Source of the DNA: Ectocarpus siliculosus
Taxonomy: Eukaryota; Sar; Phaeophyceae; Ectocarpales; Ectocarpaceae
NCBI GenBank assembly: GCA_000310025.1
Contig: FN649727.1
Location: 8,389,308 to 8,453,307, forward strand
Length of the DNA stretch: 64,000 nucleotides
Direction: 5' to 3'
In this document: piece after piece, positions 48,801 to 60,400 of the stretch
Position numbering within the stretch: position 1 is the stretch's first letter
Layout: every line of letters starts with the position of its first letter
Notes under the pieces: model-generated
Database searches by the model: none
Told to the model about the DNA's origin: nothing
The model's input: the letters and a program-made list of their open reading frames with translations, nothing else
Position numbers and translations under genes: made by a program

Positions 48801-51800
48801 TGCTGGTTAGGCGGACGTTTTTGGTTCGGGGGATGCTGTTCTCCGGAAAGCTGCGGTCGTGGGATGTAGTTGTCTGTGTGTTGTGTCGTTGCTTTTTGCA
48901 TCGACCGCGCTGAGCGGCTGATCAATGAAAATACGTCAGTCTCAGTGCGGCTAAAGCGGAAAACGTTCCTAAATACTGTACGGAGTACGATACCAATGTC
49001 TGGGGCCCCGTGAGCGGTGTTGAAGCGTCTCCACAAGTTTCTGCCGAAACTCTTGCTGCGCTCTACTCGAACACGCCCCCACCCTTACACCCATTTTTCG
49101 CTGTGTGCCCCCTTCTCTTTCGTGCCCACCGTTTTGTCACTGGTAATGGTTCTTACCCACCTCAGGTGTTCGATTTGCTGAAGGAGTTTCCCAACTTGGC
49201 GCCCGTAGTGGCCGTCACGAAGGTCAGTAGACGGTTTCAACCTTTCTGCCTTACGCAGCAGTAGGTGGAGGGAGAGCGAGACGAAAATGTTCATGGGACA
49301 GCGTGGCCCCGGGTGGTTATCAGCATCTCTGATGGGCACTTGCAAAGCGGTTCAACAGGGCCGCGGCTGTGTTCGCAGCGACAAAAGTGGGCTTTGTTGG
49401 TCGATCTCGTTTTCTCCGAACCGCGGGTGCATCGGTGTTGCTTTGCCTGTGCCGTGGTTGACCAATTCGACCAGTCCGAACGCTCGATGTTAACGTTTCT
49501 TGCAAATCAACACCTCCATTGCTGGCTCATGTGTCGTACGTGCTCCAACAAATTAACGCAATTCCTTATCTGCTGTTGGTGTTGGTGTTGGTGTTGGCAC
49601 AGATCGATCAGTACGACGTGGACACGGAGAAGGCGGTGGACAGGATATCCCGGCAGCTGCTGGAGCACAGCATTCTCACAGAGGGCTACGGGGGAGAGGT
49701 GCCAATAGTGCCGGTAAGCATATAACAAGTGCACTGCTGTAGCGCTTCGTGCGCCACCTCACAGCAGTAATACCTGTATAATCTTGCATCTATCTTGCAG
49801 CGGGCTATGCGTCCGAGGAGAGATAATTGGAGGAAAACGTCGGCATCAGTGTATCTTTGCAATACACCACGGCAGTACATATTTTTTCGTCAACATGTCT
49901 GTGTCATCACTGTATCGTAGAACCTCTGGTGTATTTGGCATTGCCCGCGGTAGTTTTTCATCATTATCTTTGTATTATATCTTCAAGGTAGAAGTCTCTT
50001 GTGTATTTGCCAATACACCACGGTAGTTTTTCGTGACCATCTCTGTATTTATCACTGCAACTTCGATGTCTTGTGTGATTGCTGGTACTCGACGTGGGTT
50101 CTTCCAGGTGTCGGCTGTGACCCGAGAAGGGTTCGATGACTTGCTGGAGACGCTGCTGTTGCAAGCAGAGGTCCTGGAACTTCGAGCAGACAACAAGGTG
50201 ACGTGACTTGATGTGATGTGACTTGATGTGACGTGACACGACGTGATATGATGTGACATGACGTGACGTGATGTGATGTGACGTGACGCGACGTGAAAAG
50301 GCTTCATAGGTCTGCGTACACTAGGCAAGGCTACACTGTACGGGGGAAGGGGTATGGCACTATCGGGCAAAAACGTGTCTTGAGAGTGTGAGTGTAAGGG
50401 GTGCAGTGAACACGGTGCGATGGTGTGGCGTGGGTGCAACGACCAACAAGTTTTAAGTGTTCATGTTTCAGACTATACACAACACCAGACAGAATCCATC
50501 TCGCAACAAGCAGCAGTATCTGGTAGCACTCTTAGTAGCTTTCTCAGAGCTCACTACGCCGTGCATAAGTAAGACAATTCGAAGCGTACGATGTCTCGCC
50601 AGCTTTGGTCGTGTGTGTGCATCCCTTGGTCTAACGTGATTGGTTTGGACATACGAAGGGTCCCTGTGCCTGTTGAAACAGAAGACCTCGAGAGGTGTGT
50701 TTCCGCAGACGACGTGGCGAGAGCCGATAGGTATTTTAGGCCCTGGCTTTTCTCCAAAGACCTTTGTCAAGGCGGTTTGGAACAATGGCGAACGATTTTA
50801 CAGCGGCGTTGGCGGCATGAACAGTGTAAATGCTCGCAATCATGAGTGTTCAAGCTCTCCTGGTGCTTACGTTCATCGTCACCTCGCTGACGCGAGATGA
50901 GATATCTTTTTCAATTTGCTCGTTGGAGGAGCGAAGATGGTGGTGGGCTATGTATACACTCTACACGTGTGGGAGAGGTGTTGCGTGATTGGCTGGTTCC
51001 TCACAGTCTCTCTTGGTGCTGTTTCGTGCATCGCGTCGGCTCCTTCTTCTACGGCGCAGGCGGCAGCGGAAGGGCTGGTGGTGGACAGTGCTATCGTGAA
51101 GGGGCAGGGGGGGGTGGCCGATGTTCTCGTGACGTGGGGAAAGCTCAAGCCGAAGGATGTTGTAGTAGCAGGGACGGAATACGGCAAAGTACGGGGGTGA
51201 GTGGAGTGAGGCCGTGCCTCTCACCCTGGCGGTAATTTCATGTTTGCATTACCACCTGTTGCGACGTCCCATATGACTGGATAAGGCTGCTGCATTGTCT
51301 ACCAACAGCGCGCGTGTCTGTTTTTCGATTTGTTTTTTGTTGTTTGGTGCTTTTCACCGCTTGCTGTTTCGTTCTTGTGTGCATTGCCATGAGTGCGATC
51401 GTGATTGAGGCGCGTTATTCGAGACAGTTGTAACAGCCTCACGGCTAGGTGGCGCGGCGCTCCACACCCCTCCGATCATCGACAGTGTGTACACGCCATT
51501 TTCCTTTGCTGGAAAACCCACAAGAACTATGCACGTCGTGACGCACGCTCTTCTGGTTGTCATTTATCTACTGTATCGCCAAACACGAAGGGGGTGATAC
51601 TGTTCTGTCGTTAGTTGTGTTTGAATGGGCTTTGGGTGTTCAAGGTTGCTGGTGGCGACGTTGCGTTGAATCGGATGACGTAACATCAACATGCGGTATG
51701 AATAGTCTGCCGGAGCGACGAGACTCCGCGATGCCTCATGTGTGGGACAGGTTGATCAGCAGCGGTGGTAAGCGCATGAAGGAGGCGGGAGCGGCGGAAC

Positions 51801-54800
51801 CCGTTCGAATCGTGGGGATGAAGGGTAAGTCTCAGTCTTCCAGTGTGTCCTTTTTGCCTAGGTCTCTGTTCCAGCCAGCATGTCGCTGAGACGCTACAGA
51901 GTGCATGAAGTAGACGGCAGTGTTTTGCCTACAGTTGTTCCGTGACAATGTGTATGATGTATGACCTCTCGCGTTAGGCATATCTGTGGTGCTGCTACGT
52001 AATAGTCACGTGTCTCGCCTTATTTAGACGATTGGAACGTCCAACACTGCACGAAGCCGCGTGGATGCTCAAGCTAAAGGTAGAGATAAGTTGGTATTTA
52101 TAATTGCCATGATTTGTACCAACCTGGGAGTGAGTCAAGAAGTTCAGGCTCAAGATGGATAAGTTGAAGAACCTGGGCTCAAGAGCAGGCGCTCAGTCAA
52201 GCAGCTTACTCTAAAACCTATGTAGTCGATGTTGGGGTATCCCGCAGAAGAAACAAGAAACAAGCCCAGGAGCAACATAAGATATTGTTTCTAATGCGTT
52301 GGCTGGTACTGATGTACGCGGTGTTTGTGGATGTACGACTCGTTGCCGACTCGTTGCCTATATGAAGCCCCCTATCGCTCGCGTTCTCGGTCCGTCTCAA
52401 CTACGTTTTGTGCAGGGCTGCCAAAGATGGGAGACGAGGTGGTGGTGGTGGCTTCGGAGTCGGAGGCGCGCGCTGTCATAGCGCAGCGTATTAAGCAGCA
52501 AGAGGTCAAGGAACTCGAAAAGCAGGTGTGCTTCTGTAGCACATCGCATCAAGTTACCCGCCCTGCCCCCCAAAAAAATTGAAATAAGGGTTTTCGAGCA
52601 AGCAAATTTTCTCTTTCGCGTTTCGCGGCCAGGACAGGGTTATGTTAATTGAATTCGTGGGGGGTGCGACCTCCTGTGCACCAGGATTTATGTTGGGCTT
52701 TCATCCACGATCGTTTTTCACAAACCAAGCTTGTTCGTTTGGAGTGTCTTTTGGGTGAAAAACCGTGGAGAGACTTGATTTTTTATCGTACGGGGAATAG
52801 TGTGAAAAGAGGGTGAACCCCGTTCGCGGACTGACTATCTTACGCTTGAAGCAGGGCGAAACTAGTGGGATGGATGTCACTTGACCGAGGACGTGGGATG
52901 GTAATTTCCCGGCTGGGCAAGTACAGTACACACCTTTTGAATTGCTTGCAAGAGCTTAAGCTAGGCACCGCTTGATCTTGCATGCGCTGCTGTTTGTAAT
53001 TGCAACCTGAGAAGCTATGGTCGTCTTGTCCTTATCTTCTGCTGCTGTCTTTCATCGCAGGCTGAGAAGCTAGGCAGCAAGCGGTTAAGCGAGCAGGCTA
53101 CGAAGCGGCTCAAGGACCTGGCAACGGCGGCGATCAGAAGACGAGAGAAGGCCTTGTACGACGCCAGGGCGGCTGCGGTAAGACTCTTCATTACACCAGT
53201 TATATATTACTAATAGCAGAGGCCCTGAGAATCCGATAATGACCTGGGGCTCGCGTCGATCTGTAGCACCAGTGACGGCCATCGTGATGAGAGGAACGTA
53301 TGTGCAGTACAGTATGCATAGCACCAGGAATGAATGCGCCCTGTGCGGTAAAGACTTGACGACTATTGATATATATTAGGATGCAGCAGTCGAGGCTCGT
53401 GTTCTGAGACTTGAGTTAATGGTGCAGCTTGTGGGAGTCATTGCGTGAAGCGAACGGGATACCCACGGTGGCACATGCATATCCACGGCGGGTCACCTCT
53501 CTCTACGGCTTCGTCGTCTCGTCGTTTGTGTTGTTGGTGCCACTCTCTGACTCTGACGTGGACCCCTGATGTGACTGCACCATGATCACACCGCTTTGTC
53601 CGTACTAATCCTTGAACGTATTTCGGTGTGCGTGGAGTAATATATTGGGTTTGACTGCACCATAATCACACCGCTTTGTCGGTGCTAAAACTTGAACATT
53701 TTAGGAAAATAATGGTATATTTCTGTGTGTGTGTATATTGGCTGCACCACACACCGCTTTGTCAGTGCTACGTTTCGGTGTGCGTGATGTATACCGCGTG
53801 TTCCCGCTGGTCTACCGTGTTCTGTCTGCAGCGGGTGATGAAGAGCCGACGGGACGAGTCATCCAAGGCCGCGGCCAAGGCGGCAGAGGAATTTGCCGCC
53901 AGGGCCATGAGCTACGCCGAAGAGGCGATCCGAAGATCGGAGGCACAGCAAGAGGACCAGGATGACGGCCCGACGAAGTGCTTCGCCATCTTTAAGGCCG
54001 AGGGCTTCGGGATGCTGGAGGCTATGTCGCAGGTGGGTGGGCATCACCGAAACATTGGTTGCGTTGCCCGGTGCCTGGAGTAATGTATTTAGCACTGCAT
54101 CTAGCACTACTGTGTGCCTGTTGCTCCTACGCATTTCGTGGCAGTTGTTGTCTCTGCTGAGGAAGGAGAAGTTTATATTTTGTTGTGGTCGGCAGGACAA
54201 GGTCTAACCTTGTGTTGAGAACCGCGGGGACTTTGAGATTTTTTTTGTTGTGGTTGGGGCTGTGTCGACCAGTGGACCACTTTCTCGGCGACGGAACAGG
54301 CCCAAAGTGGTGTTGGTTATATAGAAGTGTTTCTTAGTTTATGATTTTCCCTCCCTTGCATCCCTGCAAAGATGCTGCTCGTCATACGCTTCCTATGGTT
54401 ATTCTGTGCCTGCATGGTGATCTTATCTTGCCATTGATCCTCCGCCTTGTCCTGCCATGCAACCGAAGCATGGTGCCTACAGTAGTGCTCTGTGCTGAAG
54501 TGTCGCACAAGCGCTGGTATCGCTTGAATTACCCCTTGATCCCACCCCTATGTCTGCTTTGTCGGGTGATGGTGTGGGCGGCGTCGTGTCCACAGGTGAT
54601 GACCGAGGTCCCACAAGAGGAGGTGGAGCTGAGTCTTCTCAAGACCGGTCTGGGTTCAGTGACGCAGTCCGACGTAGAAGCTGCAGCTCTCGCAGAGGCT
54701 TCTATCTTCGCCTTCAATGTCGGAGGCGTCCCGGCGGACGTAAAGGTGGGTCGCGCTTAACCTTGGGTGGCGTTTTTGCTTGGACCACGCGTGTGCGGTG

Positions 54801-56711
54801 GGTGTCCAGGAGTTGGAGGTAGGCACGTGTTGGCTGTCGGACCGAGATTATTTTCAGGCGCTGTAGGATTGTGTGCTGTACGATGGCGAGGAGGTATCTC
54901 ACGCTACTCTCAGATTTGGTATAATAGTTGTGGGTTGCTTGTGGACAGGAAGGAAGACAGCAGTACCCGAGCGGTGTCGTCGAGAACGTCTGTCTTTGCA
55001 ACGGTTTGGCGTTACGATACCGGTGGGCTCGTCCTTCGTCATGATGGTGTATGGTGTTTGTCGCAGGCGAAGGCCCAAAAGGAGGGCGTACAGATTCACA
55101 GCCACGACGTGATCTACCGATTCCTGGACGACATTAAGGCAGTCATGTCCAGCCTTTTGCCCCCAGCCTTCGAGGAGACCGTGATCGGCGAAGCCAAAAC
55201 CCTGCAGGTGCGGACTTGGCCTGTTTCTCTTCGCTCTTCACGCTTACTGTCTGTCCCCTTGGAAGCACACTATTAATAACATAAAAGTAACATGGGTATG
55301 CGTACGACTTTTTTTTCCTTCATTTTTTGCTTCTCGCGAGACGTTGGTATCCGCCGTTTCCTTCGCGATACACTGGTGCGTCTGTGTCCTACTCGACGTT
55401 GTGGCGTTTTGCCGAACCAGCTGTTCTGTCGATAGAGCTATGTCGAGACTCTTTTACAGTAGATGGCGTAAGACATCACACCAGCTGGGGGCTTATTTTG
55501 AATGAACGAACGATTTCTCCACACCAGAGGGTCGGCGCCCAAATGACGACAACGTTGGCACCGTTCCGGCTCCTCGAGAGCTTTCCGGAAACATATCATG
55601 TGGTTCATTGACTCTCCTCGTCGTGGAGTATTGCAGGTTTGAAAATCGATGCTGGGGGCGTGATATCTAACGTCACCTTCGATGTATGTCACGTGATGGA
55701 TGCCACGCACAGGTTTTCGAGACCACAGGCAAGAACAAGGAGACCGTTTCGGTCGCCGGCCTCGCAGTGTCCTCCGGTAAACTTAGCCGAGCCCACTACT
55801 TCAGGGTGATGAGGGACGAGGAGGTGGTGGCGGATCGAGTCAAGGCAGCCTCCATGAGGCGCCACAAGGATCGGGTCAATGAGGTCACCAAGGACAAGGT
55901 GTGCTTGTTTTCGAGCGCTTGTACCTCCGGTCCAGTCAGAAATGAGACGGACGCGCTGATGGAAGCCGTTGAGCTCGCGCGAGCGTTGGGTTGTTGAAGT
56001 GATGCCGAGGGTATTTTTGAAGCGTGATCCGCAAGATGCGGCAGGACTTCTGCTGATATGAACCGCTCTTTGCGTGCCACAGTGCAGACAACGCCATCGG
56101 GGGCGGGAGGTTCGATACGATATGTAGACCATATTGTTTAGTTGTGTTAGTAGATACGGTGCATGGAGGGTGTGTTGGAGGTTACGTGCAGCATTTTTCC
56201 CGGACACTATCCGTACCCAAGCCGTGTGTGCGTCTGTTTGTACGGCCTCCGCACCGTGGTGCTAGATATCCGAAGATGGAGTGTCGACTTTCCCGAAACT
56301 CTTTGTTGATTTGTCAGGCACGCCCTCGAACCTATGCATGGACTTAGTGACGAACCTCATGTACAGTGGTTCTGTGGGCAAGGCTTACAAGACCAGATAT
56401 ACCACAGCCAAAACACCCCAGAGAACCAATCTCTTCACGAGGATGTACATTCAAAACTGCCGCAACCCTACAAACGCGATTTGCGCTGCATGTCTACCCT
56501 GCTCTTTTCTCACGCCCCCCAACCACCGTTGGTTGTTTCCTCGCACCACTACGGCCGTGCCCACCGCGTGTCGCTCGTGTGTCCCTTCTCCCTTCTCCCT
56601 TCCCCCTTCTCCCTACAGGAGTGCGGCGTGGCTCTGGAGGACTTCGACGCCTTCAAGGAGGGAGACGTGGTGCAGTGTTACTCGCTCGAAGAGATTAAGC
56701 GCACCCTGTGA
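44943..56711 (+). CDS. MTIF2: Organellar translation initiation factor IF-2
   Basis: Seventeen exons: 44943-45692, 46777-47033, 47384-47423, 47609-47799, 48441-48756, 49166-49222, 49603-49713, 50110-50197 (start 50108), 51060-51196, 51751-51824, 52416-52525, 53061-53177, 53832-54032, 54596-54745, 55067-55207, 55713-55898, 56619-56711. With exon 8 at 50108-50197 the phases all match and the product is 1006 residues. A basic leader and a long Asn/Ser/Gly-rich region precede [15 protein letters not shown]. The GTPase has G1 [10 protein letters not shown]3 DTPGHAAF and, in place of the usual G4 NKID, TKID. Domain II, an added charged helical insert (exons 12-13), domain III and domain IV ([26 protein letters not shown]) follow. 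It delivers initiator tRNA to organellar ribosomes. The leader suggests mitochondria; a plastid role is not excluded. Exon 3 and exon 5 acceptors are the least certain. Confidence 0.93.
49849..50085 (+). repeat. Minisatellite, about three 72-80-bp units (IF-2 intron 7)
   Basis: Units begin at about 49849, 49929 and 50001 with GTGTATTTG-like sequence, continue through CCACGGTAGTTTTTC or relatives, and a partial fourth unit begins at 50073. Periods are 80, 72 and 72 bp. Copies have clearly diverged. Confidence 0.65.
50198..50297 (+). repeat. Pentanucleotide repeat (GTGAY)n starting at a splice donor
   Basis: About 100 bp of GTGAC/GTGAT-like units, sometimes interrupted by TT or CG, begins with the very GT of the donor of IF-2 exon 8. 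Many units could act as alternative 5' splice sites. Confidence 0.8.
53573..53790 (+). repeat. Minisatellite, about three 80-88-bp units (IF-2 intron 12)
   Basis: Units begin at 53573, 53653 and 53741, each starting GACTGCACC or GCTGCACC and containing CACACCGCTTTGTC. The first and third also share TTTCGGTGTGCGTG. The last unit is shorter and runs toward the acceptor of exon 13. Confidence 0.75.
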
Positions 56712-57432
56712 CGTGTGCCGGACCCATCACATCACATCACATCAGTCGCTTTATTCTTGGCCGGCCCCTCCGACAGACAGACCCTCTCCCGGACAAAACG
56801 GACGGGGCGTGGTCTATCTTTGACAAAGTCTATTTAGTTGTATTTTTTGTTGCCTCATGACAAGCTCTGAAAAACTTGGGGGCCTTGCGGGGTGGGTAGC
56901 GCCTGGCGTTCTTCGATGGCTGGGGCCGTCTTGGTGTTCACGCTTGGGTTCCTTGTCAAGGGTTTAGTTGTGCTCAATTTATTGGTTTCGTTCGTGGCAC
57001 GCCTTGCAGTTTTTTTTTTTTTCCGTGTGAGGTGTATGCTACAGTTTTTGCAATTTGTTTACGTTCTTGATGGGATTAGGATTTGAAGCAGCCCAGAGTA
57101 CACCGGAAGCGTTATTTGTTCTGGACGGACGGGCATAACTCGTGAGTTCTCTCGTAGAGTACGGGTTGTTATGAAAAGTTGCAGGACTTGGAGTTATGCT
57201 GATACCACACTGTTGTTTCGGGTGCTTGGGTGCGTTGCGGGGAAAAAACAGAACAAACGATGCCGGGAATGCCATGTTTTGTGCATTTTGCATGTCATGA
57301 CCTCTTTGTCCACGAAGCTAGATAAGTGATGCTGCTGCCCACACTCTAGAGGGCCTATTTTTGCCGGGCGACACATGTTGTCACTTCTGCTATTGGATTG
57401 GGCAGCAGGGGCCCCGGGATACATGCGCCGAG
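56712..57432. other. Convergent spacer
   Basis: About 720 bp between the IF-2 stop and the stop of the large unknown protein. T-rich runs near 57009-57020 follow IF-2. No gene is seen; both 3' UTRs should be here. Confidence 0.6.
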
Positions 57433-60400
57433 TTACCCTTGGATTTTGCGGCGACCACGTCGGTCATCACTAATACTACCAGACTTCTTGGAACCCCGGA
57501 TCCCTGCCGATTTCTTCGAGGTACCGCCAGCCTTCGCTGCAGCTCGCCGCCTTCCGCTTCTCTTGGTGCCCAGTGGTGGCAGCTCTTCCTCGTTTCTCTT
57601 GTCCGTTGCTCGGTATCGTTTTATCGCTCTTTCCATCTCGGGGCAGCACCTGTGGGTGTCAGATTCCGCAGCGAGCTGCACGATGTCCAGCATGGACGTT
57701 ACAGCCGCGGCCAGGTCGCACGCCGCCTCCCTCGTCGCATCTGCCCCAGCTGCTGCTGCACGAGTCGCGCCTTTGCTCACTCCCCGGGGTCCCGCCATCT
57801 CGACAACACGGTCCAAGAGTAATCGTGCCCGCAGCTTGATGGACTCGACCGCGCCCTCGAACCTAACCGGGGGCTGTTCCGCAAGAGTATCCAACAGGTA
57901 CGATGTGCAGTACACGGCATGCTCCCGGAGTTCCCCCTCCTCGAGCAGCCCTATCGTCTCTGGGGCCAAGTTTTCCCTCTCGACTAGCCTTCGCAGCACA
58001 TCCAACAATCTGCGGGCATGGTCTAACCGCCCCGAAGGACCCCTGAGCATACGCCTGATCGCCCTTGCCTCTGCCTCTTCGCCGTCAGGGTCTGGTGGTG
58101 GGATGCTGTCCTCCGGCAGTTTCCATGCTCTGTTGCGGGAGACATACTCGTTGTGTTCTCCGTTTTGACTGGACCCCCCGATGTCAGGTTCAGGTGTTGT
58201 TGCTGGGACACTTTTTTGTGCGTCTTCCTCCGGTAACTCAACCGACCGCAGAGCACGGAGATGGTGGACCAGCCGGTACGCCTCCAAGTACTCCCGCCTG
58301 TCAATCCTGTCCAACACCAATCGACGTGTACGTTTCACGTAGTTTCTTCCGGCGGGGAGACCAGATTCGTTCAACACCGCAGAGTGTCGGGCAGCGGCAC
58401 GTTCGGCCGCTTTGGCCGTGGAGTACACGCAGTCGTAGAACATGGCGGCTGCAAGAGCCTCGCTGCAACCACTGTCCCCGTGATCGGACGTGAGGAGAAG
58501 AAACCTGATCGATAGTGGCACGACAACGAAATCTTTGGCAGCAGCAGTCGGGATGAGGAAGGGCATAAATGCCTCCAGGACGATCTCTCCGGGGTGGAGG
58601 TGCGCCAGCTCGTCCTCCACTTCTTCGGGATCGTCCAATATTTGCATGAGGGAGAAGAACTGCCCTGCGTCAAGGGCTGCTGCTTCCTCCCACGGTGGTG
58701 CGGCGAGGTTATCTTCGGGGGCCGTCCGCGCGGTGAGGCCGACCACTAACAGCCCTGAGTTGTTCGTGTGCGCAGCCGAGGCGCAGTGGACGGCACAGCG
58801 GGTGAAGTATTCCATTGGGGTGGTGCCCGAGTCTAGATCGAAGCTGCACGCGCACGCCAGCATGACCGTCACATTCGACGGGACGGCGTGGTGCGCCGCC
58901 TGCGACCCGTGATACCGTGCGAACCCGGAGATGCCGACATCGACATCCGTCCAGCTGCCCCCTAGCCCATCGAGCACCCATCCCGCAATGGGCGGCAAGA
59001 CGCCAAACAGGGTCGATGCGCCTTCCACGTCAACGTCTTCCAGCGCTGGCTTCGACCCGTAGATACTTGCGCTTCCGTTCCGGGTGCCGTGAGCCACGAA
59101 GACCTGGCTGCCCTCTTCTTCACCGGCGTGTACGACAAGCTTCGGCGCGCCTGATTGGATGGCGTCTTCTTCGGAATCGACAGTGCGCCGGAACACATGC
59201 GAGATGGAACTCACGGCAAGGGAATCGGTCAGCACCGGGAATGGGTTTGGCGCAAGCACCGACGTGAGCACCTCGCTAATGCTGTCGTGCAAGGACTTGT
59301 CTATCCTGTTATCCGCCGCGTACTTCATGAGGGTGATCTCGTGGGCGAAGACCTCCGGAATGGTATCCTCCCGCAGGGTTTCCACAACGGCCAGGCGTAC
59401 CTCCACGGCCTTCGGAGCCCTGGCCGAGTCGGGCGTAGCCGGAGCCGGGACATAACGCACCCCGCTGGTCAAGGCGGCCTCAACGGCCGCAGCCGTTGAA
59501 GAAGCCGTCGTTTTTTTCTTCCTTCGGCCTACGATCCGTTTGCCACCACTCTCTTTTATCGCCTCGCTGTCGCGAACATGCGCGGCCGCTACGGCGTCGT
59601 CGAGCCAGCCTCGCTGCAACTGCAAGAGGCCCGCAGTTGTCGGCAAGGACAGCCCGGTTTCCCGCGCGTGACCCCCGTGACTAGCAAGCTGGAACCCCAG
59701 CAAGTGCGGCCACCCGCCTTGCGGTGCAACGTCGCCTTTCTTTCGCTTCTCTTCGAGATGCCGCTCGTGCACTCCATCGCACACCTTGGCGGCATCCCAG
59801 GATAGGGACAGGTCCAGGCAGCGCAGCCACGCACTCACCTCCGACAAACGCCGCCGCACCAAGGCGGCCGCCTTCAAGAAACCACTCTTTCCGTCGGCGA
59901 TGGTGCGGCCGTGATCGTGCCACCGCAGCATCGGCAGCTTCAGCCCCATTCGGGCGGCATCGGAAATCTCCTCCATCCAGCCCCTCGCCTTGTCCTTAAC
60001 AACGACAACGTCCGAGTGGCGGTCCTCGTCCAGATATCGCAGCAAGTCGCACCTCCACCCCCAGAACAATTGGTGGGTCGTTCGAAGCCAAGTCTGGACG
60101 AGGTCTTTCGATGAACCGCACCGGGTTTTGGGGTGCCACTGGCCGTCGCTTTCGTCGTCCTGAGAGTCCCCGTCGTCGAGGTAGATGACACCACCACCGC
60201 CCTCCCACTTCAAGATCGGCTGCGAACCTCGTACCCATCCCACCAACATCCCCAGTATCAGTAGGATGTGATCGCACAGGTTTCGGCGGGAGCGGTGGCG
60301 GGCTGCGGCGCTTTTCGTTACCCGCGACAGGTCGACCACCGCTTGCGACCCCGCCGAGACTCCCTCGTCGTTAACTCCCGACAAGAGCGCCAGGGGCATG

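Noticed and set aside
50198-50297. Possible CRISPR-like array
   Set aside because: It is a pentanucleotide repeat without spacers, inside a eukaryotic intron.
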